Below, piece after piece: positions 45,701 to 54,291 of a stretch of 64,000 nt of DNA. The stretch comes from Ketobacter sp. MCCC 1A13808 (GTDB taxonomy: Bacteria; Pseudomonadota; Gammaproteobacteria; Pseudomonadales; Ketobacteraceae), in NCBI RefSeq assembly GCF_009746715.1, contig NZ_VRKW01000001.1, positions 744,001-808,000 of the forward strand, read 5' to 3'. The position numbers and the translations under genes were made by a program. A model generated the notes under the pieces. It was given only the letters and a program-made list of their open reading frames with translations. It was not told where the DNA came from and did no database searches. The first letter of the stretch is position 1. Every line of letters begins with the position of its first letter.

Positions 45701-46874
45701 AAACTCTCCAGACAGGGTGGCTTTAGTGTCGACCTCTTACCCCCTCACAAACAGCGATATAAGTGGAACATTCGTCCTCAAACTAGCCCAAGCTTTATCA
45801 GAGTACACCTCGATCACCGTTATCACCCCAGCGGATGATAAAGACGAATGCATTTCGAACTCAATAATAGATTTTCGGTACGCACCGAGAAAATTACAAG
45901 TTCTTGCGCACCAGCCTGGTGGTATCCCTGGAGCACTAAATAGATCTAAATGGAACGCCCTGCTCTTTCCCTTTTTTTTCCTGTCAATGGCGGCCAATGT
46001 ACTGAGAGTAGCGTTCAGAGTGGACGTAATACATGCAAATTGGTCGATAACAGGTGTAATCTGCGGATTAATTGGCAAGCTCACCAATACCGCATGCATT
46101 ACGACGCTTAGAGGCGAAGATGTCGCCAGACTAAAACACTCAGCATTATCACGCTGGATCGCGGGTTTGTGCGTCATTTTAAATGATACCACCGTTTGTG
46201 TCTCTGTCAGCATGCTTAAAACTGTTGTAGATCTATGGCCAAGGTACAAGCATAAAATACTTCATATACCAAATGGCGTAGATGTTCCTAGAGGTGGAGA
46301 ACCGATCCACAAAAGCAAAAGGGATAAACAAGAATTTAGAATTTTGGCTGTTGGTAGCCTAATACCCCGAAAAGATTTCGCAACTTTGATACGAGCTGTA
46401 TCTGAGAGCAATCAGAAAAAAAACATTAGTGTAAAGATTATAGGTGATGGCTTCGAAAAGTTAATGCTCGAAAAGCTTATCCGGGATTCAAACATGGAAG
46501 ATCGAATAAATTTAGCAGGTGTTCTTCAACACGATGAAGTGCTGGAACAAATGCGGCGCTCAGACCTTTTCATCCTAACGAGCCGAAGTGAGGGTCGACC
46601 AAATGTCCTTTTGGAAGCAATGGCTACTGGGCTGCCGGTAATTTGCAGCGATATTGAAGGTGTCAGGGAATTAATAGACAACAACCAAAATGGATTACTA
46701 TTTGAGAAAGGCAACCATATCGAGCTAACGCAAAAAATTGAATTTCTGCTAAGTGATTCAAAACAGAGAGTCAATTTGGGGATAAATGCTACGAAGAAGA
46801 TATCTGAATCCGGATTAACATGGCAATCTTCTGCGGAACAATACTTTCAACTGTATAAACGAATAGTGAAGTGA
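45693..46874 (+). CDS. glycosyltransferase family 4
   Basis: GT-B retaining glycosyltransferase, 393 residues. The N-terminal domain has STSYPLTNSDISGTFVLKLAQ. The donor domain has VGSLIPRKDFATLIRAV near residues 216-232 and TSRSEGRPNVLLEAMATGLP near residues 293-312, with the paired glutamates of the EX7E motif. It overlaps the preceding methyltransferase by eight bases and is six bases from asnB, so the three are one operon. The sugar is unknown. Confidence 0.87.
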   Translation: MSKNSPDRVALVSTSYPLTNSDISGTFVLKLAQALSEYTSITVITPADDKDECISNSIIDFRYAPRKLQVLAHQPGGIPGALNRSKWNALLFPFFFLSMAANVLRVAFRVDVIHANWSITGVICGLIGKLTNTACITTLRGEDVARLKHSALSRWIAGLCVILNDTTVCVSVSMLKTVVDLWPRYKHKILHIPNGVDVPRGGEPIHKSKRDKQEFRILAVGSLIPRKDFATLIRAVSESNQKKNISVKIIGDGFEKLMLEKLIRDSNMEDRINLAGVLQHDEVLEQMRRSDLFILTSRSEGRPNVLLEAMATGLPVICSDIEGVRELIDNNQNGLLFEKGNHIELTQKIEFLLSDSKQRVNLGINATKKISESGLTWQSSAEQYFQLYKRIVK

Positions 46875-46880
46875 TTTTCC

Positions 46881-48719
46881 ATGTGTGGAGTACTTTTTAG
46901 CTATCAAACTAGCCCTTCCCAAGAATTCCAAAAAAATGCCAATTTCGCTCTAAGCAAATTGAGCCATCGCGGTCCTGATGCTAGTGAAATTATTTTTAAA
47001 AATAACTGGGCTATTGGCCATACACGACTCTCAATAATAGACCTAGAAAGCAGTAAGCAGCCTATGTCCTCACCTGGAGGGCGTCAGTTACTAAGCTTCA
47101 ATGGCGAGATATATAACTACAAACAACTCAAGTCCGATTTAGCTAAACGGTGGAACTTTAAAACCAATGGTGATACTGAGGTAATTTTAGCGGGAATATG
47201 CCTCGAAGGTCCTAAATTTATTGAAAAACTGGACGGAATGTGGGCATTCGTCTTTTGGAATGTTGACGAACAAAAGCTAATTGCTTCACGAGATAGACTT
47301 GGAAAAAAACCCTTATACTACGTAAACAATCGTTCATCCATATCATTCTCCTCAGAGTTACCCGCCCTATACTGCATAGAGCCGTATTCATTCTCACACT
47401 CCCATACATCTACTGAAGAGTTTCTAAAATATGGATTTTGCTTACCAGGAAAAACAATGTACAAGCAGGTTTTCGAAGTCAAACCAGGAGAATTCTGCAC
47501 ATGGTCCCCAACACAAAAACTAAGGTTCGATCGCTATTGGAAACTGAAAAAAAGAAATAACACCACACTTGAAATAAATGAAGTGAAGTATGAAACAGCC
47601 AATCTTCTTGAAAAAGCTGTTGAAAAGAGATTAATTGCTGATGTAGAGGTGGGTTCCTTTTTATCTGGAGGCATTGATTCTTCCATTGTATCTCAACTCG
47701 CATGCAAGCTTTCACCTCAGAAAATTAAAACATTCAATATTAAATTTTTAGATTCTGGATTTGACGAAAGCCAATACGCTCGTTTGGTCGCTAATCACTT
47801 AGAAACAGAGCACTTCGAGTTCGAAATTCGAAATCTTTCGCCTGAAAACATGAGTGAATTAGTTGAGAAAAACATAGGTCAACCATTCGGCGATCCATCA
47901 ATACTCGCAGTAGCTGCTTTATGTAAACATACAGCTCTAAATGTAAAGGTAGCACTATCTGGAGATGGAGCCGATGAGCTTTTCTCAGGCTACCAGCGGT
48001 ATCAGGCAAAAATTCTAATTAAATGGTATTCCAACTTACCAAAGACAATGAAGACATGCGTCCACAATTTCCTAAAATCGCTCCCAGATTCCTACGCCCA
48101 TCACAGCAAAAGTATAGTAAAAAAATCTAAGCTTTTCTTAGAATTAGCCAACTCAGGCGAATTTAACCGAGGATATATAGCACCTATTACTATAGATGAA
48201 AAAATGCTATCTGAACTCTTACCAGACACCTACAGGAGCCCAGATCCAACACTGTTTGAATCAGAGCAAACTCTGAGTGACATGATGTACGAAGATTTGA
48301 GCTGCTATCTACCACAAGACATACTTGCGAAAGCTGATCGAGCTTCAATGGCTCATTCCCTAGAAATCAGGACACCGTTTCTGGACCGAGATTTGGTGGA
48401 GTATATCACGCAACTCGACTTAGCAAAAATAAGGAGCAACTTCAGCGGAAAGCGTCTTCTCAAAGACACATTCTCAAACAACATCCCGAATAAAATAATA
48501 CGTCGAAGGAAACAAGGGTTTTCATCACCAATATATAGCTGGTTTCTAGGTGAAGCAGCGGTGGAATTGGAAAGTCTCTGTTCGAACCTTGACACGACAA
48601 TACGAAAAGAAAAAGTTATGGATATCATCGGAGAACACAAGTCGAAAAAAGCAGATCGAAGCTTGCAGCTATGGAACATTTACTCCTACCTAAAGTGGAT
48701 TGAGTCTAAACACCCATGA
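46881..48719 (+). CDS. asnB: asparagine synthase-type amidotransferase
   Basis: Glutamine-hydrolysing amidotransferase of 612 residues. Cys2 (MCGVLFSY) is the glutaminase nucleophile, SHRGPDA and FNGEIYNY bind glutamine, and the synthetase domain has the ATP-pyrophosphatase motif FLSGGIDSSIVSQL near residues 258-271 and LSGDGADELFSGYQRY. Inside a glycan operon, such proteins are usually thought to amidate a uronic acid or another sugar carboxylate rather than aspartate. The function here is inferred from place. Confidence 0.88.
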   Translation: MCGVLFSYQTSPSQEFQKNANFALSKLSHRGPDASEIIFKNNWAIGHTRLSIIDLESSKQPMSSPGGRQLLSFNGEIYNYKQLKSDLAKRWNFKTNGDTEVILAGICLEGPKFIEKLDGMWAFVFWNVDEQKLIASRDRLGKKPLYYVNNRSSISFSSELPALYCIEPYSFSHSHTSTEEFLKYGFCLPGKTMYKQVFEVKPGEFCTWSPTQKLRFDRYWKLKKRNNTTLEINEVKYETANLLEKAVEKRLIADVEVGSFLSGGIDSSIVSQLACKLSPQKIKTFNIKFLDSGFDESQYARLVANHLETEHFEFEIRNLSPENMSELVEKNIGQPFGDPSILAVAALCKHTALNVKVALSGDGADELFSGYQRYQAKILIKWYSNLPKTMKTCVHNFLKSLPDSYAHHSKSIVKKSKLFLELANSGEFNRGYIAPITIDEKMLSELLPDTYRSPDPTLFESEQTLSDMMYEDLSCYLPQDILAKADRASMAHSLEIRTPFLDRDLVEYITQLDLAKIRSNFSGKRLLKDTFSNNIPNKIIRRRKQGFSSPIYSWFLGEAAVELESLCSNLDTTIRKEKVMDIIGEHKSKKADRSLQLWNIYSYLKWIESKHP

Positions 48720-48839
48720 AAAAGACAATCGATATAAGCCACATCGACACACCAAAAACACGATACACGATACACGATCTAATAACTTGCTAGCAGCGAA
48801 CTCGACCCAGAGAACATGCCTTAGCGGACCCGCCCCAAA

Positions 48840-49763
48840 ATGTACGTATTAACTATGAAATATTTTCTACTCACAATAAAGTTTTTAATTCCCTTAACTG
48901 CATTTGCATTTCTAGCATATCAGTCGCAAGGATACATTATCGATCTTCACGGTAAAGCTTCATTTATAAAGCCTCCGTTACTAATAGCGTCAATATTTCT
49001 TCTACTTCCGGTATTTATAATGAATGCTTTTGGCTGGCACTTAATTGTCAGAGTATTCAATCACGATATAAGCTTTTCGCGATCTCTCAACATTTGGTTT
49101 TACTCATCATTTACTCGCTACATTCCTGGAGTTATTTGGCCTTATACAACTAGAATTAAACTCTGTACTAATTTAGGGATAAACAAATATGACACAACAA
49201 GCAGCATGCTACTTGAGAACTGCTTCCTTGCTTCATGCTCACTATGCGTAAGCCTTCCAATTATTGGAGTACACTTGAATAGTACAATTACTCTCATATT
49301 TATAGTGCTTGGTTTTAGTGTTTTGCTATATACGAAAAGAATACTTTCACTACTATCTACCTTTAAAATTAACAACGAGCACATCAGAAATATCATCGCG
49401 AGCTTTTTAAAGCTAGAATCCGCACATTTCATTAATATTTGGGCATTCTATTGTTTACTCTGGCTTTTCTTTAGTATTGCCTTCGGCTTATTCTGCACAT
49501 CAATATCAAACTTTGAAACGTATGAATTTCTGACCCTGATTCAAGTAGCAATGTGCTTCCCAATCAGCTTTGCGGTGGGTTTTATTGCCACCATTACTCC
49601 GGGAGGCATAGGTATTCGAGAGGGGACGTTATTCTCACTATTAATTCTTTTCATTGACCCACAGGATGCCGCTGTAATTTCAATCGCAAGCAGACTTTGG
49701 CTTATATTTACGGAAGTGATCGTTGGTACCATGCTGTATCTAGCAAACGTCTTAAGGAAATAG
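48840..49763 (+). CDS. UPF0104/LPG-synthase-TM-like membrane protein
   Basis: Integral membrane protein of 307 residues with about eight helices. FWYSSFTRYIPGVIWPY-like and ITPGGIGIREGTLFSLLI segments match the transmembrane domain of lysylphosphatidylglycerol synthase and related AglD/YbhN proteins. The soluble aminoacyl-transfer domain is absent, so it probably handles lipids or lipid-linked sugars, perhaps as a flippase. It is on the same strand as asnB, 120 bases downstream. A start at the in-frame ATG 15 bases later is possible. Confidence 0.75.
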   Translation: MYVLTMKYFLLTIKFLIPLTAFAFLAYQSQGYIIDLHGKASFIKPPLLIASIFLLLPVFIMNAFGWHLIVRVFNHDISFSRSLNIWFYSSFTRYIPGVIWPYTTRIKLCTNLGINKYDTTSSMLLENCFLASCSLCVSLPIIGVHLNSTITLIFIVLGFSVLLYTKRILSLLSTFKINNEHIRNIIASFLKLESAHFINIWAFYCLLWLFFSIAFGLFCTSISNFETYEFLTLIQVAMCFPISFAVGFIATITPGGIGIREGTLFSLLILFIDPQDAAVISIASRLWLIFTEVIVGTMLYLANVLRK

Positions 49764-49829
49764 GTAAGGGAGTAAAAGTTTATTTACTTGACCAGCAAAC
49801 TATTCATTCATTAATAAAATGCATCAACC

Positions 49830-50531
49830 TCAAGATGGCATAAAACCAATCACTTTTGCAGGGACTCCCCCTACAATAGTCCCAGACTCTACATCTTTAT
49901 TTACTACTGAATTAGCAGCAACTACAGAGCACGCCCCAACCCGAACGCCATCTAAAATCTTACAACCAGCGCCAATCCAAACGTTATTGCCAATTGATAT
50001 TCCGTAAGCACTGTGCCCTTGCTCCTTCATTGGAATGATAGACTGACTGTAATTGTGACTGGATGCAACTATAAAACACTGCCCTGCAATCATAACATTG
50101 TCTCCAATATCAACACCTCCATTTCCATAAATTATGGTTGATTGACCCACGCTGGAATTCCGCCCAATACGAATATACCCATCGGGTGGACCGGAATTCA
50201 GCATCGCAAATGAGCGTAAGAAAGTATCTCTACCAAGTTCTATAGATATTTTTTGCGAAGAATTCCCTATTAATTGAGCACAGTCGTCAATTATGACGCC
50301 AATATCACATTTAAGCTGAGCGGGGCATCGCATAGTTACATCACAACCAATGACTGTGCCTTTGGCTATACCTTTGAAAGCTAGAGGGTATAGCTTTAAT
50401 CGTAAATAATATCCTAACGCGCCCTTTAATCCCGAAACTAAAGTAAAAAGTGCCTCTTGTGTAATCCAGCCACGAGTGGATGCGTATTCACCAGCAACAA
50501 GTTGCCGGTACCTCTTAGCATTAGCTTCCAT
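49830..50531 (-). CDS. hexapeptide-repeat acyltransferase (LbetaH)
   Basis: A 233-residue protein with a left-handed beta helix. Repeats of the hexapeptide type run from about residue 60 to 225, and the acetyl-CoA site pattern is GNNVWIGAGCKILDGVRVG, with NSVVNKDVESGTIVGGVPAK at the end. It is the usual sugar O-acetyltransferase found in polysaccharide loci. The N-terminal segment (LKGALGYYLRLKLYPLAF) may touch the membrane. It converges on the membrane-protein gene and has a 960-bp gap upstream. Confidence 0.87.
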   Translation of the reverse strand: MEANAKRYRQLVAGEYASTRGWITQEALFTLVSGLKGALGYYLRLKLYPLAFKGIAKGTVIGCDVTMRCPAQLKCDIGVIIDDCAQLIGNSSQKISIELGRDTFLRSFAMLNSGPPDGYIRIGRNSSVGQSTIIYGNGGVDIGDNVMIAGQCFIVASSHNYSQSIIPMKEQGHSAYGISIGNNVWIGAGCKILDGVRVGACSVVAANSVVNKDVESGTIVGGVPAKVIGFMPS

Positions 50532-51492
50532 TTAGTACAGCTCTCTAAATAATTTAAACTTCATGCGGCAAATGAACCTGTGGTCTCGACCTTTTCGCGT
50601 TTAGTACTCGGACGTCACTATTATTTTCTTAGGCAAGAATTTAGATATAGTCCAATACAGCTTCGCCAAAAATGCAACAGAATAACACTATTCATCTATA
50701 TCTACTTGAGAACGGTATTTCATGTATATAATATTTGGAGTATTTTCAACCAACGAAACGGCTATAAGTAAAGTTGACATCCAGTAGCAAGGAATAAAAA
50801 ACAGCGACTCTAAAATAACGGCTAACGCTACGAGTGGGAGTTGCAATATTTTCTGCGGAACCTCTCGAGAACACGCCAATGAACGTTCAGCAGCGTGAGA
50901 CCAATACTCGCTTCGACCATACACCAGTAGCAGTAACACGTTATGAGATGACCATATCTTCTACATATCAATGTTACTAATTTTGAACTCGACAATGCAG
51001 CAACACAAAGGAGAGATAGAAAAATTCAAATATAATCTGCAAAGGCTGGAAAAAAGCACTGCTTACAAACGGCGAACTCCTTGTCTGCATCTAAGTAACA
51101 TAATCCCTCGATGCTAATACCCATACCGCCAACTTCTTCAACTAGCCAACAAACTGCCCCCAAGCGAATCCTATCTCCACCGTGAAACTCCTTCGTATTC
51201 AACTAAACATATAATTTTCCAGAGCCAACAAGATTTACACTGAACATCCAAAATATCAATCTTTGTTACCAGAGCTCTAGGTCCGAACACCTAAACTTTT
51301 AAATTCCCACAACCATCAAAAAGCGTAGTCAACTACAGCAAAACAGCCACAAGAGATACCGAGACGATATATTACACAAAATCTAATGTTAACAGTGAGA
51401 AGCACATTCAAGCCCCAAAGCGTATGATTTCAATCTCCCACGAGGGTTTAATGAACGCATCGCAATTCGAGAAAACGTGATCAATGCGTATT
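50532..51492. other. 961-bp A+T-rich gap, no confident gene
   Basis: No recognisable gene. A minus-strand frame at 50688-50939 encodes a hydrophobic stretch (LPLVALAVILESLFFIPCYW) that could be the end of a lost membrane protein, but it lacks a start and ribosome site. Many stops interrupt the rest in all frames. It lies between the two halves of the glycan island and probably contains the acyltransferase promoter and gene debris. Confidence 0.45.
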
Positions 51493-52629
51493 CTAACCAA
51501 CATTTTTAATAGCAATTTTCAGCCCCGTATCCGACGATTCAACCGGAGAATCAATGAACGAAGGCCTGATACCACTCGTCAAACACTCGTAACAAATAAT
51601 GTCCTCTTTATCTACCTCTAGCCCCTTCCGCTTCTGAACTATTAGTTTCCGCGAAGTTCTAAAGTGATGATTATTCCAGATCGGGCGAAAAGCATCATCA
51701 ACAAGTGTTCCAAAATCATCTTCTTTTTTGAATTCGTAGCAGCAAGGAGCAACTCCATCATCAGCTCTTACATTTAAATGGGTCCATGGTCTATCACAAT
51801 TCATTAGACGCTCAGGATTAAAAACTTCTACTTTATATTCATCACCAACCGGCAACCAACTCTCATCTTCGACGTAAGCGGGTAGTGGTGTAAATTTATT
51901 TACACCCATTTCGTAGCACATGGCTTCTACCTGTTTAACCTCGTGCTCATTGTGTCTAAACACAATAAACTGCCACTCAACAAACGGGTGAACCTTGCTC
52001 AAAGTTCTCCTAGCGTTTACAAGATTCTTAACATTCTCCAAAACTTTTTCGTAGTTTCCACCTACTCTATATTTCTCATATGTTTCATTAGATCCACCAT
52101 CTACAGCTACCATAACGTAATCGATACCACTGTTAACTAGTTTCTCTGAGTTCACTTTATTGAGCATCGTAGCGTTCGTCGATATCATTACAAATATGTT
52201 CTTTGACTTGGCATATTCAATAATTCTGTATATATCTTTATTCAGCAGTGGCTCACCCCAGGTGTACAGTTGCATCATATAAATATACTCACCTACTTGA
52301 TCAATAATTTTCTTTGCCTCATCAAAACTCATGTGACGAACATCTCTACCTCCAGATATTCCCTTGCCTGTCAAACAAAACGGACATTTTAAATTACATA
52401 CATTTGTGACCTCGAAAACAAATAAGTAAGGGAAGCTCTTAACCTCAGTTTTTCCTAAATATTTCTCGTAATGCGCATGCAGAAAGTTAATAAATTTTCT
52501 AAATGAATTATTAAACAGAAAAGCTTCTACATGCGAGAACGAGAGCCTACTAGCAAAAAATCGACGCGACACCCAGTTTACCAATCTAAATAAAAATAAG
52601 CGCACAGAAAGCTTCAATTTTCTAACCAT
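51493..52629 (-). CDS. radical SAM/SPASM domain protein
   Basis: A 378-residue radical S-adenosylmethionine enzyme. The cluster motif is CNLKCPFC (CxxxCxxC) near residues 77-84, followed by YTWGEPLLNKDIYRIIEYA, typical of the SAM-binding strand. The C-terminus has DRPWTHLNVRADDGVAPCC and IICYECLTSG, a SPASM-type set of cysteines for extra clusters. The reaction is unknown; members act on peptides or sugars. It overlaps the upstream methyltransferase by eight bases and ends the operon that follows pilA. Confidence 0.85.
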   Translation of the reverse strand: MVRKLKLSVRLFLFRLVNWVSRRFFASRLSFSHVEAFLFNNSFRKFINFLHAHYEKYLGKTEVKSFPYLFVFEVTNVCNLKCPFCLTGKGISGGRDVRHMSFDEAKKIIDQVGEYIYMMQLYTWGEPLLNKDIYRIIEYAKSKNIFVMISTNATMLNKVNSEKLVNSGIDYVMVAVDGGSNETYEKYRVGGNYEKVLENVKNLVNARRTLSKVHPFVEWQFIVFRHNEHEVKQVEAMCYEMGVNKFTPLPAYVEDESWLPVGDEYKVEVFNPERLMNCDRPWTHLNVRADDGVAPCCYEFKKEDDFGTLVDDAFRPIWNNHHFRTSRKLIVQKRKGLEVDKEDIICYECLTSGIRPSFIDSPVESSDTGLKIAIKNVG

Positions 52630-53383
52630 TATTTTTCACACGCAAAACAAATATGTAGGATGGCAGCAATTGATAAAACAGCTTCCAAACCCATATAGGC
52701 GTCTTGTCCAATAAACTATTTTTTGGAATCATATCTCGCATATTGAACCTATCGGGGTCTCTAATGACTTTTAAAGTATAGTCCTCAACATGGAATTCGG
52801 ATATTAACTTTTTCAGCCCCCAGTAAGTAAATAGGTTCTCATAATAATCTCCCCCCTTTCCCATTATTTTCATATACTTATTTGCTATGCGCTTGGGCAG
52901 CCACGACAAAAAAAGAAGGTGATGATGAGGCTCTATAATAGTAAGCGATGACGCAGCCCCGAAATAGCAAATACCTTCCGGCTTGAGAACCCTCTTAATC
53001 TCCATAAATAATCTAGACGGATCTGGTACATGTTCATAAACGTGATTACATACAACTAAATCAATACTAGAATTCTCGAATGGCAACCGCATCGAGTCAG
53101 CGAAGTTAAAAATGACATTATCTATTGGGCTCTCTCGCGCCATATTCAATGCATATTCGTCTATATCTAAGCCATACACGGTATCGAAATAGGGCGCCAA
53201 AGATTTAGCGAAGAAACCAATTGAGCAACCAATATCAACAGCTACAGAATCTTTCAAGCCCAAGGCTCCTGCATCAAGCAACACAGAAATCATTTTGTCG
53301 ACTTTTGCTTTTTTATACTCAGCGTTTAACAAAATAGGAGATTGTAATGACAAATTTTTTTGGTAGCGATAGTTCTTTTCCAT
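52622..53383 (-). CDS. class I SAM-dependent methyltransferase
   Basis: A 253-residue methyltransferase. Motif I is VAVDIGCSIGFFAKSLAPYF near residues 47-66, then VYGLDIDEYALNMA, then FNFADSMRLPFENSSIDLVV and NHVYEHVPDP. FYQLLPSYIFVLRVKNNG closes the protein. Its likely target is the sugar or lipid-linked sugar handled by the neighbouring GT2 and GT-C proteins. It follows the GT2 gene by 25 bases and overlaps the radical SAM gene by eight. Confidence 0.85.
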   Translation of the reverse strand: MEKNYRYQKNLSLQSPILLNAEYKKAKVDKMISVLLDAGALGLKDSVAVDIGCSIGFFAKSLAPYFDTVYGLDIDEYALNMARESPIDNVIFNFADSMRLPFENSSIDLVVCNHVYEHVPDPSRLFMEIKRVLKPEGICYFGAASSLTIIEPHHHLLFLSWLPKRIANKYMKIMGKGGDYYENLFTYWGLKKLISEFHVEDYTLKVIRDPDRFNMRDMIPKNSLLDKTPIWVWKLFYQLLPSYIFVLRVKNNG

Positions 53384-53408
53384 CTAATCGGTCTCCAACT
53401 TCATCGGC

Positions 53409-54278
53409 TTATATCTTATCCTTATAATATAATGCTGTGATCTGCTCAGATAATAATCCCATTAGAAATATGACCGTACCTAATGAAATCATTAGCAAAC
53501 TCATATTCCTAAATTGGTAGAAAGCTAAATATGTATAAAGGTAGTAACCCAATCCAGCGACCAGATGGGCAAGCGCGAACGGGATAAATATTTTAAGAGG
53601 TGAATGGAGAGTAGCTATTTTGAAGATAATTAAAAAAAATCGAAATCCATCTTTCACAACTGATAAATGACTTTTTCCTAACCTTTTATAAACCGGAACC
53701 TCAACATAACCAACACTATATCCTACTTTGAAGAACGCCATAGTTATTGTGGTAGGGTATGAGAACCCATTCGGTAATAGGTCGATAAAGCTGAGGAACT
53801 TCTTCCGGTTAACAACCCGAAAACCAGAGGTCAAGTCTTGTATTTTATGGCCGACAACCCATGAGGCTAGCCTATTATACAGCCCGTTCCCAAAAGCCCT
53901 TGCAAAAGAAGCTTGTGATTCACGCCGCCTAGCTCCAACAACCATATGATAGCCCTCGTAGTATTTCCCAATCAACATGTGGATTTTTGACGGGTCATGC
54001 TGAGAGTCCGCATCCATGCATAAAACTGTTTCACGGGTTGCATTTCTTGCTCCTGTTTTGATAGCAGCCCCATTTCCTTTAGAATACGGATGGCTTACTA
54101 CTTTGGTCGCTCCATACTTCATAGATATAGCCGCAGTTGCGTCTGTGGAGCCATCATTCACAACGATGATTTCTGCATGAGGCAATATTTCTTTCAACAA
54201 AGGCAATACTTTTCTCAGTCCAGACTCCTCGTTTTTTGCTGGAATTATTACCGATAAGTCTTCCCCAGTATTTTTCAT
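53409..54278 (-). CDS. polyprenyl-phosphate sugar synthase-like GT2 (DPM1-like)
   Basis: Family 2 glycosyltransferase of 289 residues. SVIIPAKNEESGLRKVLPLL starts the domain, VVNDGSTDAT follows, and CMDADSQHDPSKI holds the metal site near residue 93. Two hydrophobic helices at about residues 225-245 and 258-278 anchor it in the membrane. This plan is that of dolichol-phosphate-mannose synthase and GtrB-like enzymes, which load a sugar on a polyprenyl phosphate. It lies 13 bases from the GT-C/TPR gene, which would use that lipid-sugar. Confidence 0.85.
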   Translation of the reverse strand: MKNTGEDLSVIIPAKNEESGLRKVLPLLKEILPHAEIIVVNDGSTDATAAISMKYGATKVVSHPYSKGNGAAIKTGARNATRETVLCMDADSQHDPSKIHMLIGKYYEGYHMVVGARRRESQASFARAFGNGLYNRLASWVVGHKIQDLTSGFRVVNRKKFLSFIDLLPNGFSYPTTITMAFFKVGYSVGYVEVPVYKRLGKSHLSVVKDGFRFFLIIFKIATLHSPLKIFIPFALAHLVAGLGYYLYTYLAFYQFRNMSLLMISLGTVIFLMGLLSEQITALYYKDKI

Positions 54279-54291
54279 TTATATCCAACCC

